Positions 8,023 through 15,177 of a DNA stretch of 16,549 nt are shown here, piece by piece (positions within the stretch are counted from its first letter, which is position 1; each line of letters begins with the position of its first letter). The position numbers and the translations under genes were made by a program. This DNA comes from Moduliflexus sp964602655 (GTDB lineage Bacteria > Moduliflexota > Moduliflexia > Moduliflexales > Moduliflexaceae), in assembly GCA_964602655.1 (NCBI GenBank), contig CAZRSF010000103.1:1-16549 (forward strand), written 5' to 3'. A model generated the notes under the pieces. The model did no database searches. It was not told where the DNA came from and saw only the letters and a list, made by a program, of their open reading frames with translations.

Positions 8023-9390
8023 ATGAAAAAGGTGATTACCCCTGTCGGGTTATCGTTATTTACGAATTTTTTCAAGCAGAATTCAAGTAGCGAGTTGAGA
8101 ACTGATTTTGATGACTTCAAAGGCGATGTAAACCATTTCTATGCTGCTGATGAATATGAAATCCACAAGGATAATGTAAAAGCCCTCAAAGATGCCGTAT
8201 TAGAGTTTGCACTACGCGACAAACATGCCTCTGCTGAAATAAGCAGTATAAAAGAAATCATTAAAGATATTCAGAAGACATATCCTCATGAAACATTTAC
8301 AATATGCCTTTTAGCATCAGATACGTTTCATTCAGCGTTTGCAGTAGATATTTTGGCTTCCCCAAAAGTTTTTGACGCCCATTTCAAAGGCATTTCTGGA
8401 CTCAGTCAAACGATTGAAATCGTCGTCGTAGAAAAACTTCAGGTGAACAAAAGAGAGGATTTTATCCGATATGGAATGATTAATCTTATTCGAATCATTC
8501 GGAGGCTTTCTCAAAAAACTGCTGAGAAAATGGCTCTTTGGAAAAATATCGTGCTGAATATCACAGGAGGATATAAAGCGACGATCCCATATTTGACGAT
8601 ATTATCACAGATATATAATATCCCTCTTTATTACATTTTTGATTCGTCAGAAAGTGATCGGATAATTCCTGAACTTATCAGGATACCAAGAGCGCCGATT
8701 GCCATAGATTGGGCTATTTTCGAACGATATTCGACGCTTTTACAGGAAATTGAAAATGGCGTTGCCGATTTTGGAACTTTCAAACAGCAACATACAAGAG
8801 AGGTGGAAGAAATCTACTCTTGTGTTGAAGAAATTGATGATGAAACAGAGCAGAAAACCTTCGGGTTTTTATCTCCGTTAGGGATGATTTTATGGGAAGA
8901 ATTTAACGCTTATTATCTTGTAAAAGTGTCGCCGCATATTTTTTACAGTAGCGATTTAAAGAAGAAAAGAACTCTTGTCGAGGATGCGATTAAGAAATTG
9001 TTTCATGAATTAGGAGAGCATATCAAATCTCCTATACAGAATGAGAGCGATAAACAAAAAATGGAGTTAAAAACCACCGAGGACTTATATCAATATCTTG
9101 AAAAACTCCCATCTACAAGTAACTTAAATCATACTGGAATAATAAAAGTGAAGGATTTGGATAACCAGAGGAGAAAAGCGTTTGTTTTCAAATATTCCCC
9201 CGGAAAACATGAGGTTCGGTTATGTTATGATGTAGAGCTTCAAAACTCCGTTATAACAGCGATTACCGTTTTTGATTGCGTTGCGGGAAATTTCAGCCAC
9301 AATGATTATCGAAAGCAATTCGAAGATTTTTATGGAAAGTATATTGAGGGAAGTGAATACCACTATTTGCAAATTTTACCAAAATCGTAA
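8023..9390 (+). CDS. CARF-domain effector, candidate CARF-RelE (Cami1-like)
   Basis: The 455-residue protein has an N-terminal CARF domain of the APE2256 type: a first strand VITPVGLSLFTNF (4-16) and the ligand-loop motif NITGGYKATIPYL (179-191). CARF domains bind the cyclic oligoadenylate made by Cas10. A middle segment with LSPLG (283-287) resembles a winged-helix region. The C-terminal part (about 375-440) has the pattern of charged residues, strands and an Arg/His-containing tail seen in RelE-like mRNA interferases (RRKAF...VRLCYDV...ITVFDC...HNDYRK). CARF-RelE proteins such as Cami1 cut mRNA on the ribosome after CRISPR signalling. The CARF call is firm; the RelE call rests on pattern only and needs structure prediction. 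I see no HEPN RxxxxH motif. The gene is AT-rich compared with its neighbours. AAAGAGGA at 8008-8015 supports the start. Confidence 0.72.
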   Translation: MKKVITPVGLSLFTNFFKQNSSSELRTDFDDFKGDVNHFYAADEYEIHKDNVKALKDAVLEFALRDKHASAEISSIKEIIKDIQKTYPHETFTICLLASDTFHSAFAVDILASPKVFDAHFKGISGLSQTIEIVVVEKLQVNKREDFIRYGMINLIRIIRRLSQKTAEKMALWKNIVLNITGGYKATIPYLTILSQIYNIPLYYIFDSSESDRIIPELIRIPRAPIAIDWAIFERYSTLLQEIENGVADFGTFKQQHTREVEEIYSCVEEIDDETEQKTFGFLSPLGMILWEEFNAYYLVKVSPHIFYSSDLKKKRTLVEDAIKKLFHELGEHIKSPIQNESDKQKMELKTTEDLYQYLEKLPSTSNLNHTGIIKVKDLDNQRRKAFVFKYSPGKHEVRLCYDVELQNSVITAITVFDCVAGNFSHNDYRKQFEDFYGKYIEGSEYHYLQILPKS

Positions 9391-9405
9391 GTAAGGGGGC
9401 CATCT

Positions 9406-9636
9406 ATGAGCGTGATTCAATTGGAAATCGAAGAGCCATTGGTGCATGAAATGGGCATGTCGGCAATTCGGCAGTTTATGGAGCGTCAATTAGCGTTCCT
9501 GCGCCTGCAATACTTAGGTAGAAAAGTGTCAACGGCAATTCAAGACGCCGGAATAGATCATGATCGCGAGGTTGCAGCAGCCCGTCAGGAAGCCTGGCTG
9601 GAGTATAAAAAGACGCATCTTCAGGAGGCGTTATGA
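9406..9636 (+). CDS. Small putative antitoxin paired with PIN protein
   Basis: This 76-residue acidic protein starts IQLEIEEPLV, the strand typical of small antitoxins, and continues as a charged helix (about 18-70). It is not a recognised VapB with a clear AbrB or ribbon-helix-helix fold, but similar short proteins sit immediately before PIN-domain genes in many bacteria. Its last four bases (ATGA) overlap the start of the PIN gene, the usual toxin-antitoxin arrangement. It begins 15 bp after the CARF gene, with AAGGGGG (9393-9399) as ribosome site. Antitoxin function is inferred from position. Confidence 0.6.
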   Translation: MSVIQLEIEEPLVHEMGMSAIRQFMERQLAFLRLQYLGRKVSTAIQDAGIDHDREVAAARQEAWLEYKKTHLQEAL

Positions 9637-10073
9637 ATCTGCGCTATGTCATTGACGCCAATGTGCTGTTCGGCGCATTTATCAGCGGCAAAGACTTATA
9701 TCGTCTTCTCTGTTCGGAATATACGGTCTATCTGCCTGATTACGCCTTTACGGAAATCGAGAAGTATAAGCAGCGCATTTTGAAAAAAACCAAACTGAAA
9801 GAAGATGAATTTCAGACCTTTGCGCTTTCACTGCTAAGTAAAGTGACGGTCATTCCGAATCTGCTGCTTTCTCAAACGACACTGCAACTGGCGTATGAGT
9901 TCTGCCGCGAGATTGATGAGAAAGATACGCCGTATGTCGCTGTCGCCATCGAATTCGGAATCCCGCTGATTACAAGTGATAAGGTCTTGCATGATGGTCT
10001 GAAAAAACGTCAGTTTCCGAATGTCATCCTGTTGAAAGATATTGTCGAACAACTCCCCTCGTATGAGGGATAA
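9633..10073 (+). CDS. PIN-domain ribonuclease (VapC-like toxin)
   Basis: This 146-residue single-domain protein has the PIN metal-binding acidic residues in order: D8 in VIDANVLF, E41 or E43 in FTEIEKY, D98 in EKDTPYVAVAIEF and D116 in LITSDKVL. PIN toxins such as VapC cleave RNA, often tRNA. It is translationally coupled by ATGA to the preceding small gene and lies 36 bp before cmr4 on the same strand, inside the Cmr operon, so it should be co-transcribed with the CRISPR complex. It could be a hitch-hiking addiction module or a CRISPR-linked abortive-infection arm; the sequence does not decide. All four acidic positions are intact, so nuclease activity is expected. Confidence 0.82.
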   Translation: MNLRYVIDANVLFGAFISGKDLYRLLCSEYTVYLPDYAFTEIEKYKQRILKKTKLKEDEFQTFALSLLSKVTVIPNLLLSQTTLQLAYEFCREIDEKDTPYVAVAIEFGIPLITSDKVLHDGLKKRQFPNVILLKDIVEQLPSYEG

Positions 10074-10109
10074 CCCGGCGATCTGCCGAAAATGTCAAGG
10101 AGGACGCGC

Positions 10110-11123
10110 ATGTTTAAAATTGCGAAACCGTTAGCGTTGATTGTCGAAACCCCGCTTCATGCCGGAAGCGGCAGCGATTTAGGGATTGTGGATTTGCCGA
10201 TTCAGCGAGAAAAACACACGAATTACCCAAAAATCGAGGCATCCAGTTTGAAAGGGAGTTTGCGGGAAGTTTTCGAATTTCACGAAAAAAATAAGACACA
10301 GTTCCCAGGATTAGCCGGAGCGATGCAGGAATGTATTGACGTGACCTTTGGCCCGACAGAAAACTCTGCCGAACATGCGGGAGCGATGGCGTTTACCGAT
10401 GCCCGCTTACTGCTGTTTCCTGTTAAATCCATGAAAGGCGTGTTCGCGTGGATTACCTGTCCCGCTGTGATAGATCGCTTTTTTCGGGATTTGCAACAAG
10501 CGAAAGTGAGTCCACTCGTTGTAAATCCGCAAGACCCTGCAAGCCCAACGATAAAACCGAAAGACCTTGAAAACACTGTCACAAGAACGACGGGACTCTT
10601 TATCAAAGCGCTTGATGAGAATACAGGGATCGTTGTCTTAGAAGAATACGCGTTCGATTCGGTCAGAAAAGACGAGGGGTGCACGACATTGGCCGAGTGG
10701 CTGGCAACGAATCTGCTTCCTGAAGGAGACGCCTATCGTTTCTGGCGGGAAAAAATCAAACAAGACATTCTCGTTCTTTCCGATAAAGATTTTCAGGATT
10801 TCGTCACGATGTCCACTGAAGTCATTGCTCGAACGAAAATTGACGATCAAACGGGAACAGTTGAACAAGGGGCACTTTGGTACGAAGAATATCTGCCTTC
10901 CGATACGATTCTATATAGTTTGGCGCTCGCCAGCGATCCGTTTACCAAAGAGAAACCGGCGGGGATGTGTCAATCAGCGGACGGCATTATGCAGTTTTTT
11001 ACGCAAGGATTGGCCGCGTCCCGCAATATCATTCAAATTGGCGGTAACGCCACCATCGGCAAAGGATTGGTGCGAACCCATCTCTTGAATGCGACAGGAG
11101 GAACGAACAATGGCAGCAAGTAA
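10110..11123 (+). CDS. cmr4: Type III-B CRISPR RAMP protein Cmr4 (backbone, target RNA nuclease)
   Basis: Cmr4 forms the repeated backbone of the complex and cuts target RNA at 6-nt intervals. The start at 10110 is chosen because AAGGAGG (10097-10103) lies six bases upstream; an in-frame ATG at 10092 would bury it. The 337-residue product has HAGSGSDLGIVDLPIQREKH (17-36). D28 in this motif corresponds to the catalytic Asp26 of Pyrococcus Cmr4, so cleavage should be active. The thumb-linked KIEASSLKGSLRE and C-terminal IIQIGGNATIGKGLVR glycine loop are present. It overlaps cmr5 by 14 bp. Confidence 0.95.
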   Translation: MFKIAKPLALIVETPLHAGSGSDLGIVDLPIQREKHTNYPKIEASSLKGSLREVFEFHEKNKTQFPGLAGAMQECIDVTFGPTENSAEHAGAMAFTDARLLLFPVKSMKGVFAWITCPAVIDRFFRDLQQAKVSPLVVNPQDPASPTIKPKDLENTVTRTTGLFIKALDENTGIVVLEEYAFDSVRKDEGCTTLAEWLATNLLPEGDAYRFWREKIKQDILVLSDKDFQDFVTMSTEVIARTKIDDQTGTVEQGALWYEEYLPSDTILYSLALASDPFTKEKPAGMCQSADGIMQFFTQGLAASRNIIQIGGNATIGKGLVRTHLLNATGGTNNGSK

Positions 11124-11487
11124 AATGAACACCATCGAGCAAGGCCGGGCACAAAAAGCCTATCAATTTGTTGAAGCGGCCAAAAAGAATCCGAAAAAAT
11201 GGGATGAGTACAAATCCGGGATCAAAAAATTGCCGATCCTGATTAAAACCAATGGATTCGGACAGGCAATTGCCTTCATTCAGAATCGTTCTAATTTTCC
11301 GGGAATTTATAAGCAAATCAGCGAGTGGCTGCAAGAAGAGGACTTTAAGCGCCTCATTCCTCAAGGGGAACTGATGGAAGTCATTGTCAAACTGGATTCG
11401 GAACAATACCGGTTGGTGATCGTCGAAACCCTTGCCCTCCTGAATTGGATGCGGCGTTTTGTGGATGGGATGGATAAGCAAAAGTGA
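11110..11487 (+). CDS. cmr5: Type III-B CRISPR small subunit Cmr5
   Basis: Cmr5 is the all-helical small subunit along the inner face of the Cmr complex. The start at 11110 has AGGAGG at 11096-11101; an earlier in-frame ATG at 11089 precedes that site and is disfavoured. The 125-residue product matches the family in length and in the motifs QGRAQKAYQFV (11-21), IKKLPILIKTNGFGQAIAF (38-56) and the C-terminal LALLNWMRRF. It overlaps the end of cmr4, implying coupled translation, and ends 21 bp before cmr6. Confidence 0.93.
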   Translation: MAASKMNTIEQGRAQKAYQFVEAAKKNPKKWDEYKSGIKKLPILIKTNGFGQAIAFIQNRSNFPGIYKQISEWLQEEDFKRLIPQGELMEVIVKLDSEQYRLVIVETLALLNWMRRFVDGMDKQK

Positions 11488-11508
11488 GCGTTCGAACCAT
11501 GATGCAAG

Positions 11509-12999
11509 ATGCCCAAGAAAGAGCGTTCGTTTCATTCGAGCATCATAGTTCAGGCAACCGAAATGATTATGAAATATTTTCATCCTCACGATACCAGAGA
11601 GGCTGTCGAACGTTTTAAATTGACCCGTGCCTGGTTTGATGCGTTGACACAGGAAAATGAGAACCTTCGCAGGAAGAACAAACCTGAAAGATTTCCCCAA
11701 ACAATCCTCGATAAACTGAAACCACAAATTGAGGATCCCGAATTTATCGGGCAAACGGCGTATCGCACGAGATTGAGCGAACTTCTTAATACGCAAGAAT
11801 TGACAAGGTTTCAAGAGCGACTTTTCGATGATGCCGGATATATCACGATTGAGAATCTCGTACTCCGCTTCAATTTTTTCCGCAAAATGGAAAAGAAGGA
11901 TGATAAAGAGAAGAAGGAACCTGCGAAATATCATGTTCAAAATATCCCTGATATGTACCTCTCAAAAGAGACACAAGACATATTGGCCTCAATACGACAA
12001 CGGCAGCATCTTGTCATGGGCGGACACGCCGAACGTTGCCCCATTCGAAAAATTCAAGGCAAACTTGACTGGCGCATGGTCATCGGATTAGGCGGCGAGC
12101 ATATTCAGGAAACCAGCATGACCCTGCACCATGTCTATGGCATTCCTTATATTCCAGGTAGCGCCGTGAAAGGCATGGTACGCCATTACTTCATCAGCCA
12201 GATACTTGAGCCAGAATGTCGTTCTCACATCGCCTCTTTTTCTAACGAGAGTTTCGAACGACTGCTCAAAGAGTTTGCCGAGAACGCGCCCCTGTTGAAT
12301 TCGCTATTTCCACTGAATGATACGAGGCGTGAATGCGATCTACGTGCGCTTTCAGAAGCGCAACGGCAGCAATTGGGAGAACGCCTTTGCGCTCGTTTGG
12401 AACATTATCGCCTGAAAGAACGCCTTGATATTTTGGATAACATCTTATCTACTCCGAATTTGGAAGAGATGCTGAACAAGAAGGATATTCAGCAACTTCA
12501 ACAGGAATGGAAGGTCGTTCTTAAAGATTCTCAAAAGAAGGAACATCCTTCTTTTGAACCCCGGAAAGAGACGGTGCAGAAATGCCTTAACAACTGGCCG
12601 AATCTAATGTTAGGACAGAGAGTCTTCGGTACGCAAAAGCAACGCGGCACAGTCCAGTTTTTCGATGCCTATCCGGTTGATCATGTCAAATTCGACATTG
12701 ATGTGATGAACTCTCATTATCCTGATTATTACGATGAGAGCAAACACGCATCGCCGCATGATTCGCAAAACCCGAATCCGATTCCTTTTCTGACGGTGGC
12801 TGACACGACATTTACATTCTATGTAGGGTATAATCCTCCTGATAAATCGCAGCTATCGAATATTGAAAATAGAAATTTGTGTTTGGACGCAGTGACATCA
12901 TGGCTGAAAAATGCGCTGCAAGATCAAGGAATCGGCGCGAAAAGCGCGGTCGGATACGGATATTTTCAGGATATTGTCGATCAAACCGATACCTTTTAG
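11509..12999 (+). CDS. cmr6: Type III-B CRISPR RAMP protein Cmr6
   Basis: Cmr6 sits next to Cmr1 at the target-3' end of the complex. The 496-residue product has an N-terminal extension of about 150 residues, then the RAMP core DWRMVIGLGGEHIQETSMTL (187-206) and YGIPYIPGSAVKGMVRH (210-226), both diagnostic. A long charged helical insertion (about 230-365) follows, then FGTQKQRGTVQFFDAYP (373-389) and the glycine loop GIGAKSAVGYGYF (474-486). The start is uncertain: no clear Shine-Dalgarno precedes 11509, and an in-frame ATG at 11569 is an alternative. The gene stops at an amber TAG ten residues after the glycine loop, and the same frame stays open for another 95 codons; see the next entry. 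Confidence 0.93.
   Translation: MPKKERSFHSSIIVQATEMIMKYFHPHDTREAVERFKLTRAWFDALTQENENLRRKNKPERFPQTILDKLKPQIEDPEFIGQTAYRTRLSELLNTQELTRFQERLFDDAGYITIENLVLRFNFFRKMEKKDDKEKKEPAKYHVQNIPDMYLSKETQDILASIRQRQHLVMGGHAERCPIRKIQGKLDWRMVIGLGGEHIQETSMTLHHVYGIPYIPGSAVKGMVRHYFISQILEPECRSHIASFSNESFERLLKEFAENAPLLNSLFPLNDTRRECDLRALSEAQRQQLGERLCARLEHYRLKERLDILDNILSTPNLEEMLNKKDIQQLQQEWKVVLKDSQKKEHPSFEPRKETVQKCLNNWPNLMLGQRVFGTQKQRGTVQFFDAYPVDHVKFDIDVMNSHYPDYYDESKHASPHDSQNPNPIPFLTVADTTFTFYVGYNPPDKSQLSNIENRNLCLDAVTSWLKNALQDQGIGAKSAVGYGYFQDIVDQTDTF
12531..12557 (+). repeat. Perfect 12-bp hairpin inside cmr6
   Basis: TCAAAAGAAGGA (12531-12542) and TCCTTCTTTTGA (12546-12557) are perfect reverse complements around a 3-base loop (ACA). 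The hairpin lies in the codons for the charged helical insertion of Cmr6. There is no T-tract after it. Confidence 0.6.
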
Positions 13000-13284
13000 A
13001 ACGCATTGGATAAAGAACGTCAGGAAATTGAAGAGGCTGCAAGACGCGAACGATGGGAGTCCTTATCTGAAGTTGACCGGTTATGCGAAGAATTAGCAAT
13101 CTTGAAAGACGAAAACCGGGGGCAGGCGATTTTTCAGCAGTGGGATAAATTAGAAGGAGAAGAGAAGAAAAAACTCGCGGCAGCATTGAAACTCTACTAT
13201 CAAGCAATTGGAAAATGGTCAGGAAAACAGAGCGACAAACAAAAGATAAAAGTCGGCAGTATCAAGGCAACTTTAGGGGAATAG
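13000..13284 (+). CDS. In-frame C-terminal extension of Cmr6 behind an amber stop, or small charged protein
   Basis: Directly after the cmr6 TAG (12997-12999) the same reading frame runs on for 94 codons to a second TAG (13282-13284). The product is highly charged and helical, with DKERQEIEEAARRERWESL, then a KLEGEEKKKLAAALKLYYQA segment and a basic end KWSGKQSDKQKIK. It contains no methionine; the only possible start is a TTG at 13006 without a ribosome site. That argues it is the tail of a longer Cmr6 cut by a single-base nonsense change, a sequencing error, or a read-through codon, rather than an independent gene. Charged tails after the glycine loop are, as I recall, not rare in Cmr6-like RAMP proteins. 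Function unknown. Confidence 0.5.
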   Translation, partial: NALDKERQEIEEAARRERWESLSEVDRLCEELAILKDENRGQAIFQQWDKLEGEEKKKLAAALKLYYQAIGKWSGKQSDKQKIKVGSIKATLGE

Positions 13285-13288
13285 TTGG

Positions 13289-13360
13289 ATGTTTTCAGGA
13301 GAAATTACTCTCATTGGCGCGAAGACCGCCGTGGGGTATGGCTATTTGACGACAACGTGA
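13289..13360 (+). pseudogene. 23-codon remnant of a RAMP protein C-terminus
   Basis: A mini-ORF starting ATG at 13289 and ending TGA at 13358-13360 encodes MFSGEITLIGAKTAVGYGYL plus three Thr. IGAKTAVGYGY is almost identical to the glycine loop near the end of Cmr6 (IGAKSAVGYGY, 475-485), but the flanking residues differ and it is in another frame. It looks like the last piece of a second Cmr6-like or other RAMP gene left after a deletion or recombination. Confidence 0.65.
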
Positions 13361-13385
13361 TCAATGCGAAAGGGGCAGCAGCGCA

Positions 13386-14600
13386 ATGAAAAAACTAATG
13401 GTGATTACGCTGGGGACGGGGCGGGGCGTCGAAAACGGCATTGCCAAGTCTATTACGGTCAATAATCCGGATCATATTCTGTTCGTCGCCACGCCGGAAA
13501 GCCGCGACATGCCTGAAAAAATCGCGGAGGCGCTCGAACGCCTGTATCATCGGGCGCTGCCGCCGTTCGAGATCAAGCCGCTGGCACAGGAAGCGGTGGT
13601 GGATTATGCGTATCGCGTGACGCGCGAGGCCATCGAGAGTGCGTTGCAGGCGGGCTATGCGCTCGAAGAGATCGTGCTCGATTTCACGAGCGGGACGAAG
13701 GCGATGTCGGTCGGCGCGGCGGTGGCGGCTTTGCTGGCCGAATGCTATAACATGGTCTATATCGGCGGCTACGAACGCGACGCGCAGGGGCGCGTGATCA
13801 CCGGCACGGAAATCGTCATGTCGTTCACGCCGAACCGCATTTTCGGCGATTATAAAAAGCAACTCGCGCTCCGCATGTTCAACGCCTACCAATTCGACGC
13901 CGCGCTGACGTTGCTGCGCGACGCGCAGCGGCGCGGCGAACGCGAGGACATGACGCAGCTCGACCTCGTGATTCGCGCCTGCGAACGCTGGGATAAATTC
14001 GATCATCGTCAGGCGCTCGAGCATTTCGAGCATCCCGCCTTATCGCGCGAGATGCGCAAAGTCATCGGACTGAACAAAGGCTTCGTGGCGCGGATCGTGA
14101 ACGCGGCGGCGGCGCCCGAGGCGGCGATTGCGCCCGAATTGTTGATCGATCTGCTGGCGAATGCCCGGCGACGCGCTGAGGAAGGAAAATTCGACGATGC
14201 GGTCGCCCGACTCTATCGTCTGACGGAAATGATCGCGCAGTATCGGCTGCAACAACAAGGATTGATGACCGGCGATCTCGACACGGCGCGACTCCCGGAG
14301 GCGATTCGACCGGAATATGAGGCATTGCGCGGCGAATCCGGGAAGATTAAGCTCGGATTGGCGCAAGCGTTCCGGCTGCTCGGTGAACTCGGCGACGAGG
14401 CGTTTTTGCCGCATTACGCCCGCTATGAAACGTTGCGCGGCCTGCTGACGTCCCGCAATTCCTCGATTTTAGCGCATGGCATCGCGCCGGTCAAAGACAC
14501 GGTGTATGCCGCGCTGTCCATCGAAGTCGAAACCCTGCTGACAGAGAGCGTGCCGCAGATGGAGACGCTGCTTCGGCAGGCGACGATGATCAAACTGTAA
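13386..14600 (+). CDS. CARF-HEPN CRISPR-associated protein, Cas02710/TIGR02710 type
   Basis: The 404-residue protein starts MKKLMVITLGTGRGVENGI, the first strand and ligand loop of a CARF domain, and has the second CARF loop DFTSGTKAMSVGAAVAAL at 99-116. That combination matches the TIGR02710 (Cas02710) family. The remainder is helical, and near the C-terminus R357-N358 to H364 (RNSSILAH) forms the Rx4-6H active site of HEPN ribonucleases. By analogy with Csm6/Csx1 it should be an RNase switched on by cyclic oligoadenylate from Cas10. It is clearly more GC-rich than the cmr genes, like csx20 and cas6 after it, suggesting a separately acquired accessory block. AAAGGGG lies about ten bases before the start. 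Confidence 0.85.
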   Translation: MKKLMVITLGTGRGVENGIAKSITVNNPDHILFVATPESRDMPEKIAEALERLYHRALPPFEIKPLAQEAVVDYAYRVTREAIESALQAGYALEEIVLDFTSGTKAMSVGAAVAALLAECYNMVYIGGYERDAQGRVITGTEIVMSFTPNRIFGDYKKQLALRMFNAYQFDAALTLLRDAQRRGEREDMTQLDLVIRACERWDKFDHRQALEHFEHPALSREMRKVIGLNKGFVARIVNAAAAPEAAIAPELLIDLLANARRRAEEGKFDDAVARLYRLTEMIAQYRLQQQGLMTGDLDTARLPEAIRPEYEALRGESGKIKLGLAQAFRLLGELGDEAFLPHYARYETLRGLLTSRNSSILAHGIAPVKDTVYAALSIEVETLLTESVPQMETLLRQATMIKL

Positions 14601-14607
14601 CCATCTC

Positions 14608-14638
14608 AGGAGTGTCGGAGCGTTGCTCTGACACTCCT
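14608..14638 (+). repeat. Hairpin downstream of the CARF-HEPN gene (dispersed palindrome or terminator)
   Basis: Arms AGGAGTGTCGGAG (14608-14620) and CTCTGACACTCCT (14626-14638) pair over 13 positions with one G-U wobble around a 5-base loop. It begins 7 bp after the stop. Lack of a clear T-tract makes a classical terminator uncertain. It closely resembles the left half of the inverted repeat at the end of the window, pointing to a repeat family. Confidence 0.6.
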
Positions 14639-14659
14639 TCCGAAGGGGCCGCGTTACCT

Positions 14660-14705
14660 CCTGGGGTTGTCACCCCAGGCTGTATCTCTCTGCCCTTTCA
14701 GGGCA
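14660..14705 (+). repeat. Two small hairpins in the leader of csx20
   Basis: CCTGGGGT / ACCCCAGG (14660-14667, 14672-14679, 4-base loop) and TGCCCT / AGGGCA (14691-14696, 14700-14705, TTC loop) are perfect inverted repeats in the 109-bp gap before csx20. The right arm of the second hairpin contains the only Shine-Dalgarno-like bases (AGGG) ahead of the csx20 ATG. The text resembles dispersed REP-like leader repeats found in many genomes. Confidence 0.5.
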
Positions 14706-14709
14706 ACGA

Positions 14710-15096
14710 ATGAAAACTCTTTTCCTGCTTTTTTCCCACACTCTCACCCCCGAACAAGACGCCGATGCGCGGCAGGCGCTTGGCGTGACCGAGTTCGCGG
14801 CGCTGCCGCCGGAATTGCAAGCCGTCTGGTCGGATGTGCCGCCGGAGGCGGAGTATATCGCCGATCATCTGTACCCGGTGCTGCATTGGCTTGGGCAGCA
14901 GGCGCAGCCCGGCGACGTCGTCCTGGTTCAAGGCGATTTCGGCGCGGTCTGTCTGACGGTGAATTGGGCGCGGCAGCGCCGCCTGATTCCGGTCTATGCC
15001 ACCACGCGGCGCGAAGTCGTCGAAACCGCGCTGCCCGATGGCAGCATTCAGAAACAGAGCGTCTTCCGACATGTGCGCTTTCGCGCATATCAGTGA
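14710..15096 (+). CDS. csx20: CRISPR-associated protein Csx20, predicted ring nuclease
   Basis: The 128-residue protein matches what I recall of Csx20. It has an N-terminal strand MKTLFLLFSHTLTPEQ, DARQALGV, the PPELQAVWSDVPP segment (33-45), a central VLVQGDFGAV (71-80), PVYATTRRE (94-102) and the C-terminal VFRHVRFRAYQ (118-128). Csx20 is grouped with Csx15 and Csx16 as a small CARF-like protein linked to type III systems and predicted to degrade cyclic oligoadenylate, ending the response. Its place next to a CARF-HEPN effector fits. The only ribosome site candidate is AGGG at 14700-14703. It is GC-rich like its neighbours. Its stop codon lies at the edge of a purine-rich repeat. Confidence 0.8.
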   Translation: MKTLFLLFSHTLTPEQDADARQALGVTEFAALPPELQAVWSDVPPEAEYIADHLYPVLHWLGQQAQPGDVVLVQGDFGAVCLTVNWARQRRLIPVYATTRREVVETALPDGSIQKQSVFRHVRFRAYQ

Positions 15097-15123
15097 AGAG
15101 TGAAGAGTTCTGAGTGAAGAGTG
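15093..15123 (+). repeat. Purine-rich GTGAAGAG repeats upstream of the four-helix-bundle gene
   Basis: Overlapping copies of (GA)GTGAAGAG occur at 15093-15123, starting within the csx20 stop region. They resemble the GAGTTCAGAG repeats on the other side of the next gene. Confidence 0.55.
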
Positions 15124-15177
15124 TATCGTTGTTTGGAAATAATTGATAATTCCTTATGCAAATAGGAGGGCATGGCG

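Noticed and set aside
11029..11940. 303-codon minus-strand open frame across cmr4, cmr5 and cmr6
   Set aside because: It covers three well-supported cmr genes and their ribosome sites; no domain is visible.
13395..14033. 212-codon minus-strand open frame
   Set aside because: Shadow of the GC-rich CARF-HEPN gene; Arg/His-rich composition typical of antisense frames.
14667..15113. 148-codon plus-strand frame overlapping csx20
   Set aside because: Out of frame with the Csx20 protein, which has clear family motifs; the alternative product is Arg/Ala-rich and unrecognisable.
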